Below the pieces are notes generated by a model. It saw only the letters and a program-made list of their open reading frames with translations, was not told the origin of the DNA and ran no database searches. From Actinomycetes bacterium (GTDB lineage: Bacteria > Actinomycetota > Acidimicrobiia > Spongiisociales > UBA4744): DNA of 7,030 nucleotides. Below, piece after piece: positions 1 to 5,392 of the stretch (the first letter of the stretch is position 1; the number at the start of each line of letters is the position of its first letter). Where the stretch lies: contig JAHEDM010000134.1 in NCBI GenBank assembly GCA_024641205.1, positions 1 through 7,030 on the forward strand. Reading direction: 5' to 3'. The translations under genes and the position numbers were made by a program.

Positions 1-478
1 CGGGATCGTCCGGGTCCCAATCGTCGGTCAGGATTTCTCGAGGAGCCAGCCCGTCCAGCCCACTCCGCACCCGGCCGAACCATCGGCGTATGCCAAAGTC
101 GTTGTAGGCGCCGGACAGGTCGGAGACGACCATGGCCAGGAAATGGAGTCGTGCAGCAACGCTATCCGGTGTCGCCCGGTCGCCTCGCAGGTACCGACGC
201 ACGCTGGCCGGAGATATGGCTAGCAGCTGGGCAAGCGATTCAATGCCGAACAGGTCGCTGAGAATCGGCCACTCCCGGTCGGGAGCCGGAGAGCTCTCGA
301 GAATGTCCTCGAGCTCGCCAAGAACCGCGGCGATGTCGCTGCCGCTGATCTCAGCGTCGGGAACGTGAAGCAAAGCACCGGGACCCGCACCCAAACCGGC
401 TTGTGCCATGGCGTCGATCACCTCGCGAACGGCCGCGATGTCTAGATGCTCAAGATCCTCGGTACCCAAGAACCCCAT
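1..478 (-). CDS. Partial HTH protein with MbcA/ParS (DUF2384)-like C-terminal region
   Basis: An open frame of 159 codons runs from ATG at 478 off the left edge. Residues 1-70 are acidic, probably helical, and match no family I recognise. Residues about 79-103 (SLAQLLAISPASVRRYLRGD) look like a helix-turn-helix. Residues 104-154 contain RRWFGR, LDGLAPREIL and DDWDPDD. This resembles the toxin-binding region of Xre/MbcA/ParS antitoxins, which carry a W-F-x-R-P-R-x-x-L-x-G-x-x-P pattern. In that family the DNA-binding antitoxin represses its own operon and neutralises a RES-type toxin; any partner would lie downstream, outside this window. The start is uncertain: no Shine-Dalgarno sequence precedes ATG 478, and the frame stays open upstream through GTG 508 and TTG 571 to a stop near 605. 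It could equally be a stand-alone regulator. That it codes is fairly sure; the family is a moderate inference. Confidence 0.6.
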   Translation of the reverse strand, partial: MGFLGTEDLEHLDIAAVREVIDAMAQAGLGAGPGALLHVPDAEISGSDIAAVLGELEDILESSPAPDREWPILSDLFGIESLAQLLAISPASVRRYLRGDRATPDSVAARLHFLAMVVSDLSGAYNDFGIRRWFGRVRSGLDGLAPREILTDDWDPDDP

Positions 479-571
479 GGTTTCGGCCCGCGACAGGAAG
501 GACACCGCCGACCGGACGGTGGTTGGAGTATCGAACGGTTCCTCAACGGATTGAATTCGGATGGCTGTCAA

Positions 572-587
572 TATCCATATACTATCC
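572..587 (-). promoter_or_regulatory. Candidate operator/promoter with GGATA direct repeat
   Basis: On the minus strand GGATA occurs at 587-583 and again at 576-572, a period of 11 bp, or about one helical turn. The surrounding bases (TAGTATAT) are far more AT-rich than the rest of the window, and a TTGACA hexamer follows at 571-566. This lies between the end of the tad operon and the HTH gene, where a promoter or autoregulatory operator would be expected. I see no well-spaced -10 partner for the TTGACA. The TAGTAT at 584-579 could instead be a -10 box. The assignment is tentative. Confidence 0.3.
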
Positions 588-591
588 GTTC

Positions 592-990
592 TCAGTCCAC
601 CGTTTCAATGGTGAGTAGCTTGATGGGAGCGAACTCGGCCGCGGCTCTCGCCCGGACCTCTCTTCGCCCCAACCCGATGAGGTTGACCACATGCCCGACC
701 TCGACCTCGACGATGCGGGCATTCCAGGAGCGATCGATCGAACAGACACAGCGGACCAGGCGCCCTCCGTTGGCAGCCGCATACCGTGCTGCTTCGGCGA
801 CCGGATTCCCCGCCGAGCCAAAAGGATGGAACGTGACGGGAGCTGCCGCCAGCGCCGCCGCGTCGGCCGCGGCCTGCACGCGGCTTTGGACCGAGAGGTA
901 ATGGCCGGCCATACCGAGCATCAGGCCAAGCACCATGAGGAGACCGATCAAGCCAAGCATCACCACAGAAACCGACCCGCGGTCGCTCAC
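592..990 (-). CDS. Rv3654c-family TadE-like protein
   Basis: This 132-residue protein ends the tad operon. It has a short N-terminus (MSDRGSVSVV), one membrane helix at about residues 8-27, and then RVQAAADAAALAAA (38-51), the small-residue helix typical of TadE/TadG-like pseudopilins. The rest is a small extracytoplasmic domain. The glutamate found five residues after the processing glycine in TadE and Flp is missing here. As I know them, members of the actinobacterial Rv3654c family (TadE-like proteins next to a DECH helicase or tad genes) look the same. Residues 81 and 83 are cysteines (CVC), which could form or exchange a disulfide outside the cell. The GTG start at 990 overlaps the TadE stop as GTGA, so translation is probably coupled. 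It is probably a minor structural or assembly component of the pilus-like machine. Confidence 0.85.
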   Translation of the reverse strand: MSDRGSVSVVMLGLIGLLMVLGLMLGMAGHYLSVQSRVQAAADAAALAAAPVTFHPFGSAGNPVAEAARYAAANGGRLVRCVCSIDRSWNARIVEVEVGHVVNLIGLGRREVRARAAAEFAPIKLLTIETVD

Positions 991-1361
991 CGCTCTACCC
1001 GCATCACCGACCTGGCTCGCAGAGAAACCTGCAGCCCACCGAGGATTCTCGATCCCAATCGATAGGGCAGCGCGACGGTGACCACTGCGTTGCTTCCGAC
1101 CGTTCCCCCTCGCTCTACCGTCACCCGTACCCGCCCGGCTGCGACCGGGTCAAGAGCAGCCTGCACGGCCTGCACGGCCCGGGAAGGATCCGAGACGGTC
1201 GCAGCCGTCCTCGCCCCTTCCCGGGCAGCGTGCACGAGTTCGTACTGGGTGCGTGCCACAACCGTCACTTCGACAATGGCCAGCAACACCAGCACAACGA
1301 CGGGCAGGACAAGAGCAAATTCGACCACTGCTGATCCCTGTTCTCCCCGCCGTCTCGTCAT
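987..1361 (-). CDS. tadE: TadE-family pseudopilin
   Basis: This 124-residue protein begins MTRRRGEQGS, followed by AVVEFALVLP and a hydrophobic helix to about residue 36. That is the classic TadE domain. Gly9 with Glu14-Phe15 matches the G-XXXX-E-[YF] signature of substrates of the TadV/CpaA prepilin peptidase, so it is probably trimmed and extruded like a pilin. A conserved-looking HAAREGART (44-52) follows, then a beta-rich extracellular domain. I chose ATG 1361 because it overlaps the pilin stop as ATGA. The frame is open to 1433, but that extension would read through most of the pilin 3' end and has no TadE character. In Tad systems TadE is a minor pseudopilin required for fibre assembly. 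The family call is secure; the role in this organism is inferred. Confidence 0.9.
   Translation of the reverse strand: MTRRRGEQGSAVVEFALVLPVVVLVLLAIVEVTVVARTQYELVHAAREGARTAATVSDPSRAVQAVQAALDPVAAGRVRVTVERGGTVGSNAVVTVALPYRLGSRILGGLQVSLRARSVMRVER
1160..1177 (+). repeat. Two tandem copies of a 9-bp unit inside tadE
   Basis: CCTGCACGG occurs twice in direct succession. On the coding (minus) strand it encodes the repeat in AVQAVQAAL of TadE. It is in frame, so gain or loss of a unit would add or remove three residues without a frameshift. Confidence 0.7.
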
Positions 1362-1549
1362 TTGGCCAATCCGATGACCTTCTTGAGAACAGTCCCGAAC
1401 AAGCTGCTGAACAGATTCGTGCCGCTGATCCATGCGATGAGCGAGAGGGCGATCGCCGCCGCGGCGAGGATGACCAGGACGTATTCGACGGTACCCTGCC
1501 CTTCATCCCGATAGCTGATCCGATGCAGCAGATGCAGCACATGCAGCAT
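1358..1549 (-). CDS. flp: Flp-like pilin, DUF4244 type
   Basis: This 63-residue protein has a 17-residue leader, then QGTVEYVLVILAAAAIALS and an amphipathic C-terminus ending in a basic segment (KKVIGLAK). Gly17 with Glu22-Tyr23 fits the G-XXXX-E-Y cleavage site of Flp prepilins, with cleavage expected after Gly17. Length and layout match the actinobacterial DUF4244 family (Rv3656c-like). It should be the major fibre subunit: held in the membrane by its helix, trimmed by a prepilin peptidase encoded elsewhere, and extruded by TadA/B/C. The ATG at 1549 follows AAGGAG with six bases between. This is the best ribosome-binding site in the operon, as expected for the most abundant product. The leader is odd: MLHVLHLLHR is written by three copies of a 9-bp unit. 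Its stop overlaps the tadE start as ATGA. Confidence 0.92.
   Translation of the reverse strand: MLHVLHLLHRISYRDEGQGTVEYVLVILAAAAIALSLIAWISGTNLFSSLFGTVLKKVIGLAK
1523..1549 (-). repeat. Three tandem 9-bp units at the pilin start codon
   Basis: On the plus strand the unit ATGCAGCA followed by G, C or T is present three times in a row. On the coding strand this is NTGCTGCAT and supplies the ATG start plus the Leu-His repeats of the prepilin leader. The units differ only at one base. Slippage by whole units would keep the frame but change leader length, and the second unit also offers a GTG start. Confidence 0.85.
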
Positions 1550-1555
1550 TTCTTT

Positions 1556-1561
1556 CTCCTT
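1556..1561 (-). promoter_or_regulatory. Strong ribosome-binding site of the pilin gene
   Basis: AAGGAG on the minus strand, six bases before ATG 1549, fixes the pilin start. The other tad genes rely mainly on overlapping stop and start codons, so this site, in the operon's only 57-bp gap, probably sets the pilin apart for higher translation. A short CCGGC/GCCGG inverted repeat (1570-1574 with 1580-1584) lies just upstream and may stabilise the 5' end of a processed pilin mRNA. Confidence 0.7.
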
Positions 1562-1606
1562 GATTGATTCCGGCGACCGGCCGGCGCGGGGGAAGCGCTG
1601 AACTCT

Positions 1607-2164
1607 TCACGAGAGCAGTGGACCAAGCAGTCTTTGCACGGTGGCGATCACCGTCGGACCGAACGTGAGGAAAACGAAACCGGGCAGAATCAGCAGCGCC
1701 AGCGGCACCGTCAGCTTGACCGGCAACCGTTGAGCGGCCTCGACCGCCCGGGCGCGACGATCTCTTCGATCTTCATCTACGAATGAAGCCACGGCCCTGA
1801 CGGCCGAAGCACCCGTCAGCTGCGCCCTGGCCAGCACTGCGAAGAGCCGGTCGGCCGTGCCGCCTGCTCCTGCAAGCGCCACCGCCAGGCCCTGGTGCCT
1901 GGCATTCCTCAACACAGAACGAACCTCACCGGCTGCCACCGCCCCAACTTCGTCTGCGGCAAAATCGAGGGCGGCAGCCACCGAAAGCCCGGCAGAGAGC
2001 GCGACGAAGAGCACCTGACCCAGATGATCCATCCCGGGCCCTGACGCGCGAGTCGAGCGGTTTCGCCGCGCCCCGAGCAGGACCATCACCCTTCCGAAAT
2101 CGAAACGATCGCGAACGGTCTGGTGCACCAACAACCCAACCACCAGTACAGCGAGGTAGGTCAT
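1607..2164 (-). CDS. tadC: TadC-like type II/IV secretion platform protein
   Basis: This 185-residue protein has a GspF/T2SSF-type helical domain at about residues 48-168. An N-terminal membrane helix lies near residues 3-17. The C-terminal stretch VPLALLILPGFVFLTFGP (153-170) is the typical hydrophobic end of TadC. TadB and TadC together form the inner-membrane platform on which the TadA ATPase acts. The ATG at 2164 overlaps the tadB stop as ATGA; the frame extends to 2191, but that extension would lie inside tadB and is unlikely. It is shorter than proteobacterial TadC (around 300 residues) but normal for the actinobacterial locus (Rv3657c-like). The TadC rather than TadB call rests on its position and its shorter length. 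Confidence 0.88.
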   Translation of the reverse strand: MTYLAVLVVGLLVHQTVRDRFDFGRVMVLLGARRNRSTRASGPGMDHLGQVLFVALSAGLSVAAALDFAADEVGAVAAGEVRSVLRNARHQGLAVALAGAGGTADRLFAVLARAQLTGASAVRAVASFVDEDRRDRRARAVEAAQRLPVKLTVPLALLILPGFVFLTFGPTVIATVQRLLGPLLS

Positions 2165-2832
2165 CGCTCGGCCTTTCGCAGCATTCCCCACATGAGCCCG
2201 ATCCCTCCGGCCAGCAAGAGCGAGCCAGCCGCCAGGATGACTTTTCCAACCGGTCCGGCGCTTGGCAGACCTGCCAGCTTCCCGCTGAGGCCGGTGTACA
2301 GCAGATAGACCACCGGTATCCCTCCGACGATCCAGGCACTGAAACGGGCCTGCGCCGTCGCCGCCCGCCGTTCTCGCACCAGGCCAAGCTCTTCTGTAGC
2401 GAGGAGAGCAAGGGCGTCAAAGACATCCGCCGCCCTGCCGCCGGTGACCCCGGCAGTCCGCACGGCCGAAGCGGCCAGTGCTCCCAATCCCGGCATGGCT
2501 CCCTCGAGAGCGTCGGCCACTCCCTCGAGTGGTTGGCCGGCGGCAGCCAATCGGGCGACCCGATCGAGCCGAAGTCCGGTCGCCCGGACCGAAGCTGAGC
2601 TGACGGCGTGACGCAAACTCGAACCCGCCCGCAGCTCGCCGGCCACCGCCTGCAGGTAGGCAGCCTCGGCGTCTTCTGGACCGGACCCCGTGCGTTTCAG
2701 GGTGAGACCGATCCAGGCCAACACAGCACCCAAAGCCCACACCGGTTGCCAGAGCGCCAGCCCAAGAGCCGCCAGAGCAGGCACCGGCGCTCCGATGACC
2801 AGTCCGGCCGCAACACCAAGCACCATCACCAT
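2161..2832 (-). CDS. tadB: TadB-like type II/IV secretion platform protein
   Basis: This 223-residue protein has two predicted N-terminal membrane helices (about residues 3-27 and 30-46). A T2SSF cytoplasmic domain follows, with ELRAGSSLRHAV (66-77) and the later GGRAADVFDALALLA (131-145). Two C-terminal helices lie at about 166-182 and 196-216. This is the TadB layout, as in the Rv3658c-like genes. It is expected to bind the TadA hexamer and couple ATP hydrolysis to pilin extrusion. ATG 2832 is preferred over ATG 2826 because AGAGG lies seven bases before it. It then overlaps the end of tadA by 7 bp, and the 2826 start would give a TGATG junction, so translation is coupled either way. Confidence 0.9.
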   Translation of the reverse strand: MVMVLGVAAGLVIGAPVPALAALGLALWQPVWALGAVLAWIGLTLKRTGSGPEDAEAAYLQAVAGELRAGSSLRHAVSSASVRATGLRLDRVARLAAAGQPLEGVADALEGAMPGLGALAASAVRTAGVTGGRAADVFDALALLATEELGLVRERRAATAQARFSAWIVGGIPVVYLLYTGLSGKLAGLPSAGPVGKVILAAGSLLLAGGIGLMWGMLRKAER

Positions 2833-3887
2833 GAGGCAACCTCTTTGACTCCGTCTGCATCGACCCGGGCAATCGTGCAGATCCGGCGCTGATCTCCGCG
2901 GCGGACGACTTGGATCATCAAGTCCACCGCGCTCATCAATTGACGACGCACGGCTGCCTCAGAGACCCGGCGATCACCGAACATCGCCAAGGTCTCGATC
3001 CTCCACAGCGCCTCTTCTGGGCTATTGGCATGCACGGTGCTCATCGATCCTTGGTGCCCCGTATTGAGAGCCGATACGAGGTCGAGCGCTTCGGGGCCTC
3101 GGACCTCCCCCAAAATGATGCGATCGGGGCGCAAGCGAAGCGCCGACCTCACCAATTGTTGGAGGGTGATCTCTCCCGCTCCTTCTGCGTTGGCAGGCCT
3201 GGCCTCGAGCCGGACCACGTGCCCGGATAACTGGAGTTCGGCTGCATCTTCGATCGTCACGACCCGTTCCCCGGGCGGGATTTCACCGGACAGGACATTC
3301 AACAGCGTGGTCTTACCTGCCCCCGTTCCGCCCGCCACAAGCAAGTTGCGCCGCTCCCGTACTGCCTTTGAGAGAAACTCGGCACCTTCGACCGGTACGG
3401 CACCGATGGCGACAAGAGAATCGAGATCTGGTACTGCAGGCGTAAAGCGCCGTATCGCAACGATGGGGCCGTCGGCGGCAACCGGAGGCACCACCGCGTG
3501 GAGCCGGCTCCCGTCCGCGAGCCGGGCATCGACCGAAGGAGAGGCACGATCCAGTCGCAACCCGAGCGGCGCGATGACGCGTTCGACCGCAGCTACCACT
3601 GCGGCCGAGTCCCGGTAGCGGATGGGAGAGCGCTCGAGGCGACCGGACCGTTCAACCCAGATCTCGTCTGGCCCGTTGACCAAAACATCGGAGACGCTCT
3701 GGTCGCGGAGCAGCGTTTCGATCGGACCCAACCCGACCAGGGCGTCGGTCACGGCAATTGCCAGCTCAGGACCAGCCAGTGGCGCTTCCTCAGCGAGCAG
3801 CCGGCCGGCGGCAACGGTCACTTCCTGGCGTCGAAGCGGCACATCCGATTCGACCAGCCTGTCGACCAGTCGGTCAATCAATGCCAT
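2826..3887 (-). CDS. tadA: TadA/CpaF-family secretion ATPase
   Basis: This 353-residue VirB11/GspE-superfamily ATPase drives pilus extrusion from the cytoplasmic face of the membrane. Residues 1-60 form the helical N-terminal part, and 60-170 the N-terminal domain with DVLVNGPDEIWVER (67-80). Walker A is GGTGAGKTT (186-194, Lys192). The Asp box is TIEDAAEL (211-218). Walker B is RIILGEVRGPEA (256-267, Glu261), and the His box is NTGHQGSMSTVHAN (275-288, His278 and His286). All the key residues are intact, so it should be an active motor. The frame is open to 4157, but the extra 90 codons overlap the upstream gene and have weaker third-position G/C bias than that gene's frame. I therefore chose ATG 3887, which has GGAAG five bases upstream and overlaps the CpaE-like stop by 10 bp. 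Confidence 0.95.
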   Translation of the reverse strand: MALIDRLVDRLVESDVPLRRQEVTVAAGRLLAEEAPLAGPELAIAVTDALVGLGPIETLLRDQSVSDVLVNGPDEIWVERSGRLERSPIRYRDSAAVVAAVERVIAPLGLRLDRASPSVDARLADGSRLHAVVPPVAADGPIVAIRRFTPAVPDLDSLVAIGAVPVEGAEFLSKAVRERRNLLVAGGTGAGKTTLLNVLSGEIPPGERVVTIEDAAELQLSGHVVRLEARPANAEGAGEITLQQLVRSALRLRPDRIILGEVRGPEALDLVSALNTGHQGSMSTVHANSPEEALWRIETLAMFGDRRVSEAAVRRQLMSAVDLMIQVVRRGDQRRICTIARVDADGVKEVASW

Positions 3888-4432
3888 GGCAACTTCCACA
3901 CCTCGCGCCAGGCCGCGACCCACCGGGAACTCCGCCCGAGCGTCCCGTTGAGCAGGCCGGCCAGGAAGGCCGGACGGAGCCTTGGCAAGACCGGCCCCGG
4001 ACCAGGAGGACTGACGGCGAACCCGGTCCTCTGATAGACGCACTGCGTTTTGGTCCGGGGGGAAAGGATCCCCGGCAGCAAAGGCCACACCGGAACGAGT
4101 GGCGCCAGATCGGAGGCCGTTGCGGGATCGGCGACCCGCATCACCAGGTGCGGCCAACCGATCACCAGGGCTTCGATGACCTCCCGGGCTTCGGCTGCTT
4201 CGACGCCTCCATTGCGCAACACCGCCACCCCCGGGTGTCCGGGCACGAGATCCGCCCGGCGGGGGCCATCGGATACCAGATCCGCCAGGGAAGCTCTGCC
4301 GGGGTAGCTGGGGCCCGACGAATCGAGATCAACCACGAGCGCGGTGCCGGCCGCGGCCGCCAATCCGACGGGAGCGACGGCGGACAAGAGCCCGTCGGAA
4401 GCAGTCCAAACAGCGAGAGCAGACACGAACAT
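3878..4432 (-). CDS. Short CpaE/Ssd-like (ParA-fold) protein without Walker A
   Basis: This 184-residue protein is the first gene of the tad operon, in the place of ssd/Rv3660c (CpaE-like, about 350 residues). Residues 1-40 look like the start of a ParA/MinD fold: a strand (FVSALAVWTA), a loop, a helix, then ALVVDLDSSG (31-40), matching the second strand and its Asp residues. Where ParA has KGGVGKTT this protein has SDGLLSAV, so the P-loop lysine is absent. The N-terminal receiver-like half of Ssd is also missing, and only about 100 bp separates this gene from the divergent HAD gene. The C-terminus (171-184) is WVAAWREVWKLPWH, a possible amphipathic membrane-binding helix. A localisation or regulatory role for the Tad machine is inferred from position. 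AAGGA five bases before GTG 4426 favours that codon as the real start. Third-position G/C bias supports coding to the stop at 3878. Confidence 0.7.
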   Translation of the reverse strand: MFVSALAVWTASDGLLSAVAPVGLAAAAGTALVVDLDSSGPSYPGRASLADLVSDGPRRADLVPGHPGVAVLRNGGVEAAEAREVIEALVIGWPHLVMRVADPATASDLAPLVPVWPLLPGILSPRTKTQCVYQRTGFAVSPPGPGPVLPRLRPAFLAGLLNGTLGRSSRWVAAWREVWKLPWH

Positions 4433-4453
4433 CCTTGTGCAGCGAACAAGGGC

Positions 4454-4482
4454 AACGTAAGGACGAAACGAGGTCGCGCCAA
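4454..4482 (-). promoter_or_regulatory. Candidate promoter of the tad operon
   Basis: On the minus strand TTGGCG (4482-4477) and TACGTT (4459-4454) are separated by exactly 17 bp, a good sigma-70-type arrangement. Transcription would start near 4447. That leaves a leader of about 15-21 bases containing the AAGGA site (4436-4432) before GTG 4426. No other promoter-like site is evident until the end of the operon, so all seven genes could be served from here. Confidence 0.4.
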
Positions 4483-4525
4483 CCCCTTGTCACAGACTTT
4501 GGTATGTGGCATGAATAGAGGTTTG

Positions 4526-4531
4526 TAGACT
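4526..4531 (+). promoter_or_regulatory. Candidate -10 box of the HAD gene, leaderless type
   Basis: TAGACT fits the TANNNT pattern and ends five bases before GTG 4537 and eight before GTG 4540. No Shine-Dalgarno sequence precedes either codon. Transcription would therefore begin at or very near the start codon. No convincing -35 element is visible. Confidence 0.35.
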
Positions 4532-4536
4532 CCTGT

Positions 4537-5355
4537 GTGGTGAACGCTTCAGCTATATCCCCGACCGCAGCCGCCTTCTTCGACCTGGACAAGACGATCA
4601 TCGCCAAGTCGTCGGCATTGGCATTTGGGCGTCCCCTCTATCAAGCCGGCTTCCTGAACCGGCGGTCCCTCCTCAAAGCCGGAATCGCCCAGATCAGCTA
4701 CATGGCCTTCGGTGCCGACCACGCCCAAATGGAACGGGCCCGCCAAGAGATGCTCGAGATGACCAAGGGATGGGACAAGGTCGCGGTTGAGGAGCTGGTG
4801 CGAGAGATCGTCGACGAAGTCGTCTCTCCCCTCGTCTACGCCGAAGCGCTTGCCTTGATCGATGAGCACCGCCGGATTGGTCGCAAGGTCGTGATCATCT
4901 CGTCGAGCCCTGAGGAAATCGTCAAGCCTCTCGCTCGCTACCTCGGAGTTGACCATGTGATCGCCACCCGGGCCAAGGTCGACGCGGAAGGCCGGTACAC
5001 CGGGGCGATGGAGTTCTATGCGTACGCCGATGGGAAGGCGGAGGCCATCCGCGAGCTGGCCAAGGCCGAAAGCCTGGCGCTGACGGATTCATTTGCGTAC
5101 TCGGACAGCGTGACCGACCTGCCGATGCTTGAAGCTGTCGGTCATCCGGTTGTGGTCAACCCAGACAAGGAGCTGGCTCAGATTGCCGAGGAGCGTGACT
5201 GGCAAACCATGGAATTTGAGCGTCCGGTCACGATTCGCACGCGGCTGGCCACCCTTCCTCGACCCGTACCCCTCATTTCGGGAGCCGCCCTGGCCGGAGC
5301 GATCGGCGGGGCCCTGGTCTTGTGGGCGATTCGGGCGCGGCAGCGCACGTACTGA
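4537..5355 (+). CDS. HAD-IB (SerB-like) phosphatase with C-terminal membrane helix
   Basis: This 272-residue protein belongs to the HAD phosphohydrolase superfamily, subfamily IB. Motif I is FFDLDKT (14-20, nucleophile Asp16 and acid/base Asp18). The helical cap spans about 30-100. Motif II is ISSSPEE (121-127), motif III is Lys167, and motif IV is SDSVTDLP (189-196). All catalytic residues are present, so it should hydrolyse a phosphate ester. SerB is the nearest well-known relative, but the substrate cannot be read from sequence. Residues about 247-265 (SGAALAGAIGGALVLWAIR) form a hydrophobic helix with basic residues after it, so the enzyme is probably tail-anchored with its catalytic domain in the cytoplasm. 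It is divergent from the tad operon, as Rv3661 is from Rv3660c. The start is GTG 4537 or GTG 4540, with no ribosome-binding site. Confidence 0.9.
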   Translation: MVNASAISPTAAAFFDLDKTIIAKSSALAFGRPLYQAGFLNRRSLLKAGIAQISYMAFGADHAQMERARQEMLEMTKGWDKVAVEELVREIVDEVVSPLVYAEALALIDEHRRIGRKVVIISSSPEEIVKPLARYLGVDHVIATRAKVDAEGRYTGAMEFYAYADGKAEAIRELAKAESLALTDSFAYSDSVTDLPMLEAVGHPVVVNPDKELAQIAEERDWQTMEFERPVTIRTRLATLPRPVPLISGAALAGAIGGALVLWAIRARQRTY

Positions 5356-5392
5356 CATCGGGCAGCCGGCCACACAGGGAAAACTGCCGCGA
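5356..5392. other. Short convergent intergenic region
   Basis: The HAD gene and the GNAT gene end tail to tail here. GGCAG (5361-5365) can pair with CTGCC (5384-5388) across an 18-base loop, but there is no T-run on either side. A bidirectional terminator is possible but not demonstrated. Confidence 0.25.

Noticed and set aside
446..901. Plus-strand open frame opposite the Rv3654c-like gene
   Set aside because: It is an antisense shadow with biased composition and no ribosome-binding site, and it crosses the intergenic operator-like region.
1362..1433. Extension of TadE upstream into the pilin gene
   Set aside because: The ATGA overlap at 1358-1361 and the start of TadE similarity point to ATG 1361.
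1570..1584. CCGGC/GCCGG inverted repeat as a terminator before the pilin
   Set aside because: The stem is only 5 bp with no T-run, and the pilin, tadE and Rv3654c-like genes follow in the same direction. Kept only as a possible processing hairpin.
3888..4157. N-terminal extension of the TadA frame by 90 codons
   Set aside because: It overlaps the CpaE-like gene on the same strand, where the CpaE-like frame has clearly higher third-position G/C. The extension has no family similarity, and ATG 3887 has a ribosome-binding site.
3878..4432. CpaE-like gene as a frameshifted pseudogene
   Set aside because: No second frame carries a P-loop or receiver half. The frame is intact with coding-like third-position bias and is coupled to tadA, so a short functional protein is more likely.
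3758..4528. Long plus-strand open frame of 256 codons
   Set aside because: It is antisense to tadA and the CpaE-like gene, rich in Gln/Arg/Gly/Pro with no domain, and an expected shadow in high-GC DNA.
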